Shown here piece after piece: positions 17,054 through 26,612 of a DNA stretch of 64,000 nucleotides (position 1 is its first letter; the number at the start of each line of letters is the position of its first letter). Under the pieces are notes generated by a model. That model had not been told where the DNA came from. It worked only from the letters and a program-made list of their open reading frames with translations, and ran no database searches. The translations under genes were made by a program, and so were the position numbers. Location of the stretch: the NCBI RefSeq assembly GCF_030817275.1, contig NZ_JAUSZD010000002.1:2418001-2482000 (forward strand), given 5' to 3'. Source of the DNA: Paenibacillus sp. V4I7 (GTDB lineage Bacteria > Bacillota > Bacilli > Paenibacillales > NBRC-103111).

Positions 17054-18355
17054 TTATAACGTATAGTCGTATATGATTCCCGGGATTTCCCGGTCAAACA
17101 GTGTGCGATATAAGCCTTGGATGGATTGTAAAATGCGCTCACCTTGAATCCGCAGGTGCGTGAATTTAACGGCATACTGCTCAGGATGCTGCAGAAAGAT
17201 AGATTGGGATGCAATCCATTCCGGAAGTTTCTTTTCTTTCTCCTGCCAGGAAACAAGTCTGCCGCGTAGGCTTCTGGCTGTTTCTTCCAGCTCCATTCGG
17301 CAATCTTCCAAAGTCGCTTTCAATCGCTCGGCAGTATCCTTGTTTAAAGCGCCGCCGATTTCTTTTTTGAATTGGAAGGCATGTAATTCATCTTCTTTCT
17401 CCAACCATTTCTTAACCGTCAAGTTATATTGAAGCAGCGGGAGTTCTTGTTCCATTTCTCGTTTGAGCATGTCCTGGAATAAGGTGTCAAAGATGGCTTT
17501 GAGCTCTACTAAATCTTCAGGGAAATCCCACAGCATATGAGGGGTTAGTACGGTATCCCACACATTGACAGCGCTGCGCCCATGGATAGCTGCTGAAATC
17601 TTCCACGAATGGCCAATCTTGTGGTAGCGTCGATCTGAAAGCACATATTCTTTCTCTTGGAGTGCTGTCTTTAACTGAAAAAGCATGTAAATCAGCGAAT
17701 CCGGCAATTGCACTTCGGCCGCTTGTGATTTTAATTGCTTCACCATTTCCGTTGATAAAAGGATTGGGAGAGGTGTTGTTGGTGCTTGAAACATGAGTTC
17801 AAAGCTGGATATTTGCTTGACATACTCGACTTCAAATCGGAACAGGAAACGATCGTACAGCGCTGCTAATTGTTCGTTATCTTCGGGTAACTCATTCGAT
17901 GCTGCCATTAAAAATATAAGGGGAGACTGCTGCTTCTGCCGTCCATTGAAGAAGACGCGTTCATTCAAGACAGAAAGGAGCGTATTAAGTATGGCGCTGT
18001 TCGCTTTGAATATTTCGTCGAGGAAAGCGAAGCGAGCGCTTGGTAAATAGCCGTCAGTAAGCCTTACATATTCATCATTTTTAAGCTTTTGTAAGGAGAC
18101 AGGCCCGAATAGTTCGTCGGGTGTTGTGAATCGGGTCAATAAGTAATCGTAATAAGGTTCGTTACCGAATAGTTCGGCAGCGGCGCGTGCTAATTGAGAT
18201 TTGGCTGAACCGGGAGGTCCAACCAATAAGACATGTTCGCCGCTCATGATAGCGAGCAGTAAGACACGAATGAGCTCTTCCCGTTCCATGAACCGTTTTT
18301 CGAGATGACCCATAGCTTCTCTTAATTTGTTCTGTATGACAATGGGTTCTTTCAC
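17054..18355 (-). CDS. MoxR/RavA-type AAA+ ATPase
   Basis: A 433-residue ATPase with Walker A GPPGSAKSQ near residue 38, the LFGPVSL segment of RavA-like proteins, Walker B FLDEIFKAN and sensor MAASNELPE. The long C-terminal part with helices resembles RavA rather than the shorter MoxR proteins. With the VWA gene it forms a RavA-ViaA-like pair; in Escherichia coli that pair acts on respiratory complexes, but the target here is unknown. The GTG at 18355 is the chosen start (AAGGGGG, 8-base spacer). The frame runs on to 18406 without a better site. Confidence 0.83.
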   Translation of the reverse strand: MKEPIVIQNKLREAMGHLEKRFMEREELIRVLLLAIMSGEHVLLVGPPGSAKSQLARAAAELFGNEPYYDYLLTRFTTPDELFGPVSLQKLKNDEYVRLTDGYLPSARFAFLDEIFKANSAILNTLLSVLNERVFFNGRQKQQSPLIFLMAASNELPEDNEQLAALYDRFLFRFEVEYVKQISSFELMFQAPTTPLPILLSTEMVKQLKSQAAEVQLPDSLIYMLFQLKTALQEKEYVLSDRRYHKIGHSWKISAAIHGRSAVNVWDTVLTPHMLWDFPEDLVELKAIFDTLFQDMLKREMEQELPLLQYNLTVKKWLEKEDELHAFQFKKEIGGALNKDTAERLKATLEDCRMELEETARSLRGRLVSWQEKEKKLPEWIASQSIFLQHPEQYAVKFTHLRIQGERILQSIQGLYRTLFDREIPGIIYDYTL

Positions 18356-18519
18356 ATTGTTGTCCCCCTTGGCGTAATCAAAGCTCGTATGTTTATATTG
18401 TATCAAACTGCCAGGTAAACATCGAATATGCTACAATAAGACCTGTAGTGTCTACACTACTTTTAACTCAAGAGCCTGCAGCTATCAGTCTTCTAAGAAA
18501 ATACAAAGGAGCGTTATCC

Positions 18520-18846
18520 ATGCCCCAAATGATCGTTAGAGGAATTAGTGTTCCTCAAATTCAATCCATTAGTACGTTGTTAATTGAAGAACTAGCTCAA
18601 GTATGCTCGTGTGGAACGGACAATTTTATGCTGGAATGTCTGCCCACAGTCTCGATATTTGAAGGGAAGCAAGTCAATACATACCCATTTATTGAAGTAA
18701 GTTGGTTCGAGAGAGGGCAAGAAACACGTGACGAGTATGCTAGCGTGCTGACCAAACACGTTCTTTCGCTTGGCATTCCTGAGGTGGAGATCGCTTTTCG
18801 GGTATACCGGGAGGACAGCTACTATTGGAATGGGAAGTTAATTTGA
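18520..18846 (+). CDS. DUF1904-like protein
   Basis: A 108-residue protein that fits the DUF1904 family: it begins with a PQMIVRGIS strand, has a central YPFIEVSWFERG and ends with a YREDSYYWNGK segment. The fold resembles tautomerase/MIF-type small enzymes, but no function is established. AAAGGAG lies 8 bases before the ATG at 18520. It leads into a phosphoesterase gene on the same strand. Confidence 0.7.
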   Translation: MPQMIVRGISVPQIQSISTLLIEELAQVCSCGTDNFMLECLPTVSIFEGKQVNTYPFIEVSWFERGQETRDEYASVLTKHVLSLGIPEVEIAFRVYREDSYYWNGKLI

Positions 18847-18885
18847 ACGAATTCAGTTAACTGATTTTATGAAGGAGTGGTCCAT

Positions 18886-19383
18886 ATGCGGATTGGTGTG
18901 ATTTCGGATACTCATTTATCACCTCGGGTTCAAAAATTACCTGATGCGTTAATCGCAGGCTTACAAGGTGTAGATCTTATTATTCATGCCGGAGACTGGG
19001 TGAGTGAGCATGTTGTTGAATTGGTTGAGCGAATCGCACACTGTGAATCTGTGGCCGGTAACAATGACGGATCTGACATCATTGAACGATTCGGCTTGAG
19101 GAAAATACTGACACTCGGAGACTACCGAATTGGTCTTATCCATGGAGACGGCTTTCGCAAAACGACAGAGGAAAGAGCCCGAGAAGCGTTCCAGGCCGAG
19201 CGGCCGGATATCGTCATCTTCGGACATTCCCATGTTCCATACCAGCAAACGATCAACGGAATTCTCATGTTTAACCCAGGGTCGCCTACCGATAAAAGAA
19301 GGCAGCCACAATACTCATACGGCATCATCGAGCTCGGTGATAGCATTCATGCGACGCATTTCTATTATGAAAGCAAAGCTTAA
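18886..19383 (+). CDS. YfcE/MJ0936-type phosphodiesterase
   Basis: A 165-residue metallophosphoesterase with the ordered motifs ISDTHLS (residues 5-11), IHAGDW, AGNNDG, IHGDG and FGHSHVP, which bind the two metals. Proteins of this size are cytoplasmic phosphodiesterases active on model substrates; the natural substrate is unknown. GAAGGAG precedes the ATG at 18886; an upstream in-frame GTG at 18877 is too close to that site. Confidence 0.85.
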   Translation: MRIGVISDTHLSPRVQKLPDALIAGLQGVDLIIHAGDWVSEHVVELVERIAHCESVAGNNDGSDIIERFGLRKILTLGDYRIGLIHGDGFRKTTEERAREAFQAERPDIVIFGHSHVPYQQTINGILMFNPGSPTDKRRQPQYSYGIIELGDSIHATHFYYESKA

Positions 19384-19407
19384 TATTTGACTTTGTTAAG
19401 TCCTGCT

Positions 19408-19683
19408 TTACCCGCCGGAGATAGCCTGGAAAACGATGAGCTGATCACCTTGCTGCAGCATTATATTTAAGTCATCCAGCCAAGCGATATTCGTATCATT
19501 GTAATAGAGCAGGACATGCTTTCGGACTTGTCCGGTTTCGGTCCAAAGATGAAGGCGCAGCAGGGGATAGCTCGATATAAGTTGATTTAATGCGTCCTGT
19601 AACGTAAGCGCATCCAATTGAAATTTGACGTTTCCCCCTGTGCAATCACGCAGCAAGGAGGGGACGCTGACGGTAATAAGCAT
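19408..19683 (-). CDS. MoaD/ThiS-like ubiquitin-fold protein ending in Gly-Gly
   Basis: A 91-residue protein with the beta-grasp pattern of MoaD/ThiS (VSVPSLLRDCTGG, DALTLQDALNQL, a GDQLIVFQAISGG end). The exact C-terminal Gly-Gly is the site that becomes a thiocarboxylate or adenylate in sulfur carriers. No MoaE, MoeB or ThiF is nearby, so a molybdopterin or thiamine role is not supported. GGAGG lies inside the end of the upstream propeller gene, one base away, so the two are translationally coupled. Confidence 0.75.
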   Translation of the reverse strand: MLITVSVPSLLRDCTGGNVKFQLDALTLQDALNQLISSYPLLRLHLWTETGQVRKHVLLYYNDTNIAWLDDLNIMLQQGDQLIVFQAISGG

Positions 19684-19684
19684 G

Positions 19685-20785
19685 CTAGTCCTCCAAAATC
19701 ATTGGCTTCACAGTTAGGATTCGTGATAATTGTCCTGGCAGGCGTTCCCAGCTTTCTCCACGATCCAGTGAACAGTAAATTTCACCTGAAGTTGTTCCAA
19801 AATAAAGCCCATAAGACTCAAGAGCATCCACAGCCATCGCATCTCGCAGTACGCTGACATGTCGTTCTTCTTCTGGGAGAACATCCCCAATAGGTTTCCA
19901 GGTATTTTCACCGCGTGCCATTCTGTAAACAATTAACTTGCCGTCACGCATAGAGCGTTGTTCGCTGCTTTCCAGCGGGATAAGAAATAAATCACCTGTT
20001 GGTGAAATGGAAATCGGGAAACCAAACGGGGCATCGCCGTCACGTAGTGTAAGACCTTCCTCGATAGGATGCCAGCTGTCACCGCCATCGATGGATTTGA
20101 ACACCCCGCTATGCTCCTGCATATAGAGAACATCGGAGTTTTCCGGGTCGAGCACCATCTTGTGCACACAGTATCCGACACGCTCATCAGGTTGACCTGT
20201 TGGTATTCGGTTCAGTCCGTTGTTACATGGCTTCCAGCTATTCCCTCCGTCAAGTGTACGGAAGACACCGACAGCGGATATTCCGATCCACATGCGCTGC
20301 GAATTCCTTGGATCGATGAGAATGGTATGCAAGCACATACCGCCGGCTCCAGGAAACCACTCCGGACGTGTGGGGTGCTTCGTTAAACCATCTAACTCTT
20401 GCCACGTCTGACCGCTATCGCGGCTAACGAATAATCCCGCTTCTTCAACACCCGCAAAAAGAGTTTCGGGCTGAGAGGCAAGTCCAGGCACCAACTGCCA
20501 AATACGGTTTAGTGAAAAACCGCTCTCCTCAGAGTACCTTGGACTATCCGCAATCTGTTCCCACGTTTCACCGCCATTGCTGGATACACGAATGGTCGCT
20601 CCATAAGCGGCATGAGAGGTTCCGGCATACAACTTACTCGCTGATCGTGTATCTCCAAGAACACTATAAGCCTCCCATCCTGGTAAAAAAGGTCCTTGCA
20701 TGGACCAGTTCCGTCTTTCAATCGTTGAGGAATAAATGAAAATGCCTTTATTGGTGCCGACGAGCAGTTGAACGTGCTTTGACAT
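19685..20785 (-). CDS. BNR/YVTN beta-propeller repeat protein
   Basis: A 366-residue protein built of repeated propeller blades. Asp-box/BNR-type motifs recur (SSNGGETWEQI, SRDSGQTWQEL, TLDGGNSWKP, SIDGGDSWHP, SLDRGESWERL), spaced about 50-70 residues apart. No signal peptide is visible. Such propellers are annotated as exo-sialidase-like, but the catalytic residues of sialidases cannot be confirmed here. It makes a two-gene unit with the MoaD-like protein. GGAGG precedes the ATG. Confidence 0.75.
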   Translation of the reverse strand: MSKHVQLLVGTNKGIFIYSSTIERRNWSMQGPFLPGWEAYSVLGDTRSASKLYAGTSHAAYGATIRVSSNGGETWEQIADSPRYSEESGFSLNRIWQLVPGLASQPETLFAGVEEAGLFVSRDSGQTWQELDGLTKHPTRPEWFPGAGGMCLHTILIDPRNSQRMWIGISAVGVFRTLDGGNSWKPCNNGLNRIPTGQPDERVGYCVHKMVLDPENSDVLYMQEHSGVFKSIDGGDSWHPIEEGLTLRDGDAPFGFPISISPTGDLFLIPLESSEQRSMRDGKLIVYRMARGENTWKPIGDVLPEEERHVSVLRDAMAVDALESYGLYFGTTSGEIYCSLDRGESWERLPGQLSRILTVKPMILED

Positions 20786-20942
20786 ACGTGGCCTCCTTTA
20801 ATCATACTCCTAGGATAATTTCGACATATGGCAAATAATTCCTTCTCCTATAATGTGTTATTTTCTTAGGTGTTCACCGTGTTTGCAAGAGTAAGAGGGA
20901 CATACACTGTCGTAATTCTATTATTCGAATGGCGGTGATTCG

Positions 20943-22010
20943 ATGCATACTACGGTAGGTGTCTTATTGGACTTGGAAACTTATTTGGGTATTGCGAGAG
21001 GAAGAACAGGAAATGAACGCTTAGCCCTGTATAACAAAGCAGGAAAAAGGCATGGTTTAAGACCTTTTTATATGTGTTTACAGCATGTAAAAGGTAAATC
21101 TGCTTTGGGTTATTACTATGAAAATAATGCATATAGGCTCGTTAGACGTTCTATTCCTCGTGTGACACATAACCGAGCCATTAGCTTGTCTCCTTATTTA
21201 AGAAAAAAGTTAAAAGAGCTTTCCCAATCGAGCACCGTTTTCAACAGGCAAAATCGTTATGATAAACATCATATCCATCAGCTAATCCACGCGAATGCAA
21301 CGCTTCGTAAGTATCTTCCAGAATCTACGAAATACTCGCGAAGTAAACTGGAAGCCGCCATGAGAAAATATTACTCACTTTTCATCAAACCTACGAACAG
21401 TAGTGTGGGTGAAGGCATTATTAAATTGTCTATGCAAGAAAGTGGAAGTTGGAAATTGTATGGGATCAATAGGACGCCTAAGATTGTATCTTATAAGCAA
21501 GCCGTTTCGTTGATTGAGAAGAAAGTAAGAAAACAAACGTATATGATTCAAGAAGCTATCCCGTTAGCGACTCATCATGGAAGACCTTATGATCTGAGGA
21601 TTTCCGTGCAGCGTGGAGGCAGTGGACAGTGGCAAATCACTGGAATTGTAGGCAAAGTTGCAGCCTCAGGACGCCATGTAACGAATGTAGCGAAAGGCGG
21701 AAAAGTTAAGCGTTGTGAGGAGCTGTTTACGTCGAGTGGGTTTGATTCCACTAGGATCATACAAGAATTACATCAAGTGTCATTAGCCATTGCCCAATTT
21801 ATTGGTGTTAGTTTGCCTCATATGGCTGATCTTGGTTTAGATGTTGGCGTTGACCAATATGGTAACATCAAATTGATCGAAGTGAATGGTAGAGACCAAC
21901 GATACCCCTTTAAAAAAGCAAAAATGCACAAGACTTTTTATCGCACATATGAAACACCAATGCGATATGCAAAGTTTCTCTTGAATCAATCAAAGTCACT
22001 GAATGATTAA
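20943..22010 (+). CDS. YheC/YheD-type ATP-grasp protein
   Basis: A 355-residue protein of the YheC/YheD family, whose members are spore-coat-associated ATP-grasp proteins in Bacillus. The ATP-grasp region spans roughly residues 130-340, with FIKPTNSSVGEGI, a YMIQEAIPLA strand, YDLRISVQ and IKLIEVNGRDQRYP near the metal site. A role in the endospore is inferred from the family alone. A weak GGTGAT site lies before the ATG. A terminator follows directly. Confidence 0.8.
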   Translation: MHTTVGVLLDLETYLGIARGRTGNERLALYNKAGKRHGLRPFYMCLQHVKGKSALGYYYENNAYRLVRRSIPRVTHNRAISLSPYLRKKLKELSQSSTVFNRQNRYDKHHIHQLIHANATLRKYLPESTKYSRSKLEAAMRKYYSLFIKPTNSSVGEGIIKLSMQESGSWKLYGINRTPKIVSYKQAVSLIEKKVRKQTYMIQEAIPLATHHGRPYDLRISVQRGGSGQWQITGIVGKVAASGRHVTNVAKGGKVKRCEELFTSSGFDSTRIIQELHQVSLAIAQFIGVSLPHMADLGLDVGVDQYGNIKLIEVNGRDQRYPFKKAKMHKTFYRTYETPMRYAKFLLNQSKSLND

Positions 22011-22012
22011 TT

Positions 22013-22036
22013 TGCCCCAGATTCTGGGGCTTTTGA
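22013..22036 (+). terminator. intrinsic terminator after the YheC/YheD gene
   Basis: GCCCCAGA/CTGGGGC hairpin followed by TTTT. Confidence 0.8.
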
Positions 22037-22201
22037 ATAAGAAAATAATCTGTTCTTCAAACTAGGTAGTGACTGTTTTGCAGGGAATAATTCTCCTGAT
22101 CGTTCTGGAGTGCGCGGTTAAATCGTACATTTCACATCTTGTTTTCATTTTCATCGTGTAAAGACAACGTAATCTGTTAGAGCATTCAGTATAAATAAAG
22201 G

Positions 22202-22828
22202 ATGATGAAGACGAGCTCTACTCAGATGGACTATCATTGGTTTCAACTCATTAATCAATTAGGGAATAGCCTACCCGCTCTAAACTTAGTTATGCGTTTG
22301 TTAGCTTCATATGCGTTGTACGTGTTTTACATCGGGATTGTCATTTATTGGTTTACGAGGCAAGATCTCAAGCGTAGAATGGTTGCTGAATCACTTCTAT
22401 CCACATATGTAGCAATAACTTTCAGCGGTCTACTTGCGCATTTCTTCTATCGGGATCGACCGGTTGTCACACATAATGTCATTCAATTGATCTCGCATCC
22501 GGCCAATGCCTCTTTTCCAAGTAATCATACAATCGGCGCTTTCGTAATAGCCACATCCATTTGGATACACCGGAGAAAAGTCGGAAAGGTGTGGCTTGTA
22601 TTAGCAGCCGGTATTGCTTTTTCAAGAGTATGGACAGGCGTACATTATCCATCTGATGTCATAGCAGGTACTGTAATTGGAATAGCTGCCGCTGTTCTCA
22701 TGCATCAGTTATTTAAGCGTTCGTCGTTGGCACTGAAATGGTTGACGAAATTTATCTATTGGTATGAAGCTGTCGAGTCCAGAATTTGGCGCAGGAACGA
22801 AACGCCGCGATCTTCGGTAATCAAATGA
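22202..22828 (+). CDS. PAP2-type undecaprenyl-diphosphatase (BcrC-like)
   Basis: A 208-residue membrane protein with about six hydrophobic segments and the three PAP2 motifs: HFFYRDRPV near residue 80, FPSNHT near 102 and SRVWTGVHYPSD near 140. BcrC-type enzymes dephosphorylate undecaprenyl diphosphate on the outer membrane face and give bacitracin tolerance. The gene is monocistronic. The start is uncertain between ATG 22202 and ATG 22205; the ribosome binding site is weak. Confidence 0.75.
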   Translation: MMKTSSTQMDYHWFQLINQLGNSLPALNLVMRLLASYALYVFYIGIVIYWFTRQDLKRRMVAESLLSTYVAITFSGLLAHFFYRDRPVVTHNVIQLISHPANASFPSNHTIGAFVIATSIWIHRRKVGKVWLVLAAGIAFSRVWTGVHYPSDVIAGTVIGIAAAVLMHQLFKRSSLALKWLTKFIYWYEAVESRIWRRNETPRSSVIK

Positions 22829-22965
22829 TGAATAGAACATGAGTTTTATGTGCTCAAAACAATTATTACCTTATAAGAACTATTGCCCTTTTGAGAATAA
22901 CTCGGAAATTCCATCCGCCTATCGCTATTTCTGCTATCGGCAGAGTCAAGTCATTTAATGAACGC

Positions 22966-23004
22966 AAAAAACTCCTTCAGATGGATATCTGGAAGGAGTT
23001 TTTT
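22966..23004. terminator. bidirectional intrinsic terminator
   Basis: AAAAACTCCTTC stem pairing with GGAAGGAGTTTTT around a GGAT-centred inner helix; A- and T-tracts on both sides, between the PAP2 gene and the convergent glycosyltransferase. Confidence 0.85.
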
Positions 23005-23038
23005 GCAGGAAAGGAATAGCCGTCCCTATCGCCGATAT

Positions 23039-24148
23039 CTACGTGGAATTTTTCGCCGAATAAATCTTTTCTAATTTGCTTGCTGTGGCTCGCCAACTAA
23101 ATTTTCTCGTTACATCTAGTCGAGCTTGCTTGGCCAGTCTTTTGGCTTTAGAAGGGTCGTTGGCTAGTTTCATAATTTTTTTGGCAAAAGCCTCAGGACT
23201 TCGATATTTCGTAACTAAAAGTCCGTTATGTTTATGCCGAATAATCTCAGGAATCCCACCATTTCTGGAGGCGATCGTCGGAATGCCGGATGCCATAGCT
23301 TCCACATTCACTAATCCAAACGCTTCATGACCTTGAGACGGGCAAACGAAACAATCCCCGGATCGATAGAAACTAGGCATTTGACTTCGTGAAACGTAGC
23401 CCTTGAAGGATACTGGGATTTGAAGTGATGAAGCCAGGTGTTTCAAGTATTTCTTGTAGCTTGGCTTTCCGGTCCCGCCGGCAATGTGAAGCCTTACTGA
23501 AGGGATGGATTGCATAACAATCTTTGTAGCTTTCATCAGTACGGGGATTCCTTTCTTCGGAATCAACCTGCCTGCAAATAGAATGACAAATGGACGGTGA
23601 CCGCCATTTGAATATTCTTTCTCTTTACGAGGACGGAATTGAGCGAGATCGACGCCTAGATGAACGTAACGAACCTTATGGCTGATTTTTGGAAAGGTTC
23701 GTTTCAGGTGATTTTGCAGCGAAAGGCTGTTGCCAATAATGCGATTAGCCAGACTAAGATCGCTTGCTGCTTGTTTTTTGGATGTCATCGGCGGTGATAT
23801 AAATGTCTTTGAATGCAAAAAAACAGAGATAGGCGTATGTGGGAATACTTTTCTCACGGCATGCACAAATCTAGGGCGATTATCAATTTGAATCCTATCG
23901 AAACGATGCCCTTTAACCGTCTTAATCACATTAGATAAATAAGCTTGTTTATTGGCACCGGGTACTCGAAGAATCGTAATATGACCTAATCTGCTTTTCT
24001 TCGGGTAGTTGGCGCGCAGTCGACTTATAATGGTCACTGTATGCTTGGGGGATATTTTTTTGGCGATCTGGTATATACAATGTTCTACAGAGCCTCCGAC
24101 GGGAGGAGGGACGGGGATTTGTTCTGGTGCAATAATCAGAATATGCAT
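23039..24148 (-). CDS. GT4 glycosyltransferase, CotSA-like
   Basis: A 369-residue GT-B fold glycosyltransferase. The N-terminal half starts with HILIIAPEQIPVPPPVGGSVE; the C-terminal donor-binding half has FAGRLIPKKGI and EAFGLVNVEAMASG (the EX7E motif of family 4). The sequence style matches CotSA-type spore coat or teichoic/exopolysaccharide transferases. AGAGGTGAAGG lies before the ATG at 24148; the GTG at 24163 is less likely. Monocistronic and convergent with the PAP2 gene. Confidence 0.8.
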   Translation of the reverse strand: MHILIIAPEQIPVPPPVGGSVEHCIYQIAKKISPKHTVTIISRLRANYPKKSRLGHITILRVPGANKQAYLSNVIKTVKGHRFDRIQIDNRPRFVHAVRKVFPHTPISVFLHSKTFISPPMTSKKQAASDLSLANRIIGNSLSLQNHLKRTFPKISHKVRYVHLGVDLAQFRPRKEKEYSNGGHRPFVILFAGRLIPKKGIPVLMKATKIVMQSIPSVRLHIAGGTGKPSYKKYLKHLASSLQIPVSFKGYVSRSQMPSFYRSGDCFVCPSQGHEAFGLVNVEAMASGIPTIASRNGGIPEIIRHKHNGLLVTKYRSPEAFAKKIMKLANDPSKAKRLAKQARLDVTRKFSWRATASKLEKIYSAKNST

Positions 24149-24347
24149 AATAGGAACCTTCACCTCTTGGCTTCATTTGATATTTCCAGTTATCATATTC
24201 AAAGGAAGTAGAGGGACTTGGAGTAAAGTCTACTTGGAAAAATAAAATTTTCGATAGTTACCATATTGCAGCCATTTATAAAGTGGGATACACTGAGGCG
24301 ACAGATTCTGATCTACTTAGAAAGTTCAATTAAGGAGCGATACACTC

Positions 24348-26600
24348 TTGAAGACATTAATTATTGCGGAAAAACCCGATATGGGACGTAATATAGCCGC
24401 CGCAATAGAGCCCAAAGCCAAAAATCTCAGGTCCCATCTAGAGGGTGAGCAGTACATCATCACCTGGGCGATTGGACACTTAATTGAGTTGGCTGAACCT
24501 GATCAATACGATGATAAATATAAAAAATGGAATATTAATCACCTGCCGATTATTCCTGATGAATTTAAGCTGATTCCAAACCCACGTACTTACGATCAGC
24601 TTAAGGTGATTGCTGAGCTTGCGAAGAAATGCGACATGCTTGTTAATGCGTGCGATGCGGGGAGAGAAGGGCAGCACATCTTCTCGCTTATACAGCGGCA
24701 TCTTGGACTGAACCAGCCTGTTAAGCGGCTCTGGATTTCCGATTTAACCTCGGAGACGATTCGAAATGGCTTCGCTACATTAAAGGACGGCGCTGAATAC
24801 GAGAATTTAACGCGCGCCGCGCGCTCACGCAGTGAAGCAGACTGGCTAATCGGCATGAATGGCTCACGTGCATTCACAACGAAGCATAACGTATTGCTTT
24901 CCGTTGGCCGTGTTCAAACACCAGTTCTTGCGCTTATTTATGACCGCCAGAAGCAGATTGAAGCCTTCTCTTCACTTAAATTTTATGAGCTGGAGGGGCA
25001 CTTTACACAAGGCGAGACGACGTATAGAGGCATGTGGCAGGGAGAGCGTTTGACGGATGGACCAAAGGTCGAGGCGCTTGCTGTCAAGGTCAAAGGGAAA
25101 CCAGCACGTATTATTTCCTATGAAGTGAAAGAGACGAAGGAATACCCGTTCAAATTGTATGACTTGACGCTGCTGCAGCGTGAGGCGAATGGGAAATACG
25201 CCTTCTCGGCGAAGAAGACACTGGATACAGCCCAGGCACTTTACGAGAAACATAAGGTCATTTCCTATCCTAGAACGAATTCCAACTATGTCACTGAGCA
25301 AAATATTCCGGAAATGCACAAGTCCTTATCCGCTTTACAAGGAACGGCTTACCATGAGCTTGTGCAAGGGGCTAACCGAAATCTGGTACACAAAAATAAC
25401 AAGTTTATTTGCAATCCGAGCAAAGTGGAAGATCACCATGCGATCCTTCCGACGAATCGCAAAGCATCGGGACTGAGTCCAGATGAACAGAAATTGTACG
25501 ATTTGATTGTAAGACGTTTCTTATCCCAGTTTTATCCTCCAGCTGAGTATAAGGTTCATACGGTTATGACCGAGGTTGAACAAGAAATGTTTAAAACAAC
25601 GGTCAAAGAACTTCTCCAATTAGGTTGGAAGGTCATCTACGCTGATCAGAAAAAGGAAAAGGCGAAGAGCACAAAGGGCAAGGAGAAGGAAGAGGAAGAA
25701 GACGAAGAGGTTGAAGTAAACGAGCCTTTCTCAATCGATTCACAGGGGAATGTCTTTTGCCTTGATGCGATCGTAAAGGAAAAAGATACGCAGCCGCCTA
25801 AGCATTTTAACGAAGGAACGCTGCTCAAAGCCATGGAAAGCGCCGGCAAACAGATTGAGGATGAGGAGCTCCGCGATGCGATGAAGGATTCGGGTCTCGG
25901 TACTCCGGCTACTCGTGCAGCGACCATCGAGCGTCTCAAGAAGGTTGGGTACATCGACATGCAGGGCAAGAAAATCGTCCTGACCCAGAAGGGGCGAACG
26001 GTTGTTGAATTAATTCGCGGCGCGGGCATTGAGCTGCTGACTTCACCTGAGATGACGGGTCAATGGGAGCGCAGACTGAATGAAATCTCCCGAGGAACAG
26101 CTTCGGATGAGCAGTTTATGCATAACGTCAAGAGATTCGCAACCCTAATCGTTGATAAGGTTCGCGTACAGGCTAGAGCTTCCAAAACAGCTTTCGAAAG
26201 CGAAACGCCGCCTGCAGGTGCACCCAAACGCGGTTCGGCACGATCGAGTGCGGCATCAACAGGCGGCACCAAAACAACTGCTGCAGCTAAGAAAGCGGCT
26301 CCTGCTAAACAAACAGATGGAGCAAATACGTTCCTAGCGACATGTCCAAGACCAGGGTGCGGAGGCTCCCTTTTCATGGGTCGTAAAGGTTACGGCTGCT
26401 CGCACTATAAGGAAGGCTGCAAATTCGTCATCTGGAAAGAAAGCTTTGGCCGGAATTTAACGGACGCCCAAGTTCAGGCGCTCGTAAATAAAGGGAAAAC
26501 GACGAAGCTGAAGCTTGTACTTGCAGATGGTACAGCGGCGGATGGGCGAATCGTGCTGAGAAACATCGATACGGGTGAGCTCGGTACGGAAACGGAATGA
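24348..26600 (+). CDS. topB: DNA topoisomerase III
   Basis: A 750-residue type IA topoisomerase. The Toprim domain has AEKPDMGR at the N-terminus and DAGREG near residue 103. The catalytic tyrosine is Tyr307 in SYPRTNSNY. A Lys/Glu-rich insert lies near residues 430-455 and a zinc-finger-like CPRPGCGG...CSHYKEGC near 660-690. Topoisomerase III decatenates and relaxes DNA. The start is TTG 24348, supported by AAGGAG nine bases upstream. It probably shares a transcript with ung and the YciI gene. Confidence 0.9.
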   Translation: MKTLIIAEKPDMGRNIAAAIEPKAKNLRSHLEGEQYIITWAIGHLIELAEPDQYDDKYKKWNINHLPIIPDEFKLIPNPRTYDQLKVIAELAKKCDMLVNACDAGREGQHIFSLIQRHLGLNQPVKRLWISDLTSETIRNGFATLKDGAEYENLTRAARSRSEADWLIGMNGSRAFTTKHNVLLSVGRVQTPVLALIYDRQKQIEAFSSLKFYELEGHFTQGETTYRGMWQGERLTDGPKVEALAVKVKGKPARIISYEVKETKEYPFKLYDLTLLQREANGKYAFSAKKTLDTAQALYEKHKVISYPRTNSNYVTEQNIPEMHKSLSALQGTAYHELVQGANRNLVHKNNKFICNPSKVEDHHAILPTNRKASGLSPDEQKLYDLIVRRFLSQFYPPAEYKVHTVMTEVEQEMFKTTVKELLQLGWKVIYADQKKEKAKSTKGKEKEEEEDEEVEVNEPFSIDSQGNVFCLDAIVKEKDTQPPKHFNEGTLLKAMESAGKQIEDEELRDAMKDSGLGTPATRAATIERLKKVGYIDMQGKKIVLTQKGRTVVELIRGAGIELLTSPEMTGQWERRLNEISRGTASDEQFMHNVKRFATLIVDKVRVQARASKTAFESETPPAGAPKRGSARSSAASTGGTKTTAAAKKAAPAKQTDGANTFLATCPRPGCGGSLFMGRKGYGCSHYKEGCKFVIWKESFGRNLTDAQVQALVNKGKTTKLKLVLADGTAADGRIVLRNIDTGELGTETE

Positions 26601-26612
26601 TAGGAGGGGTGA

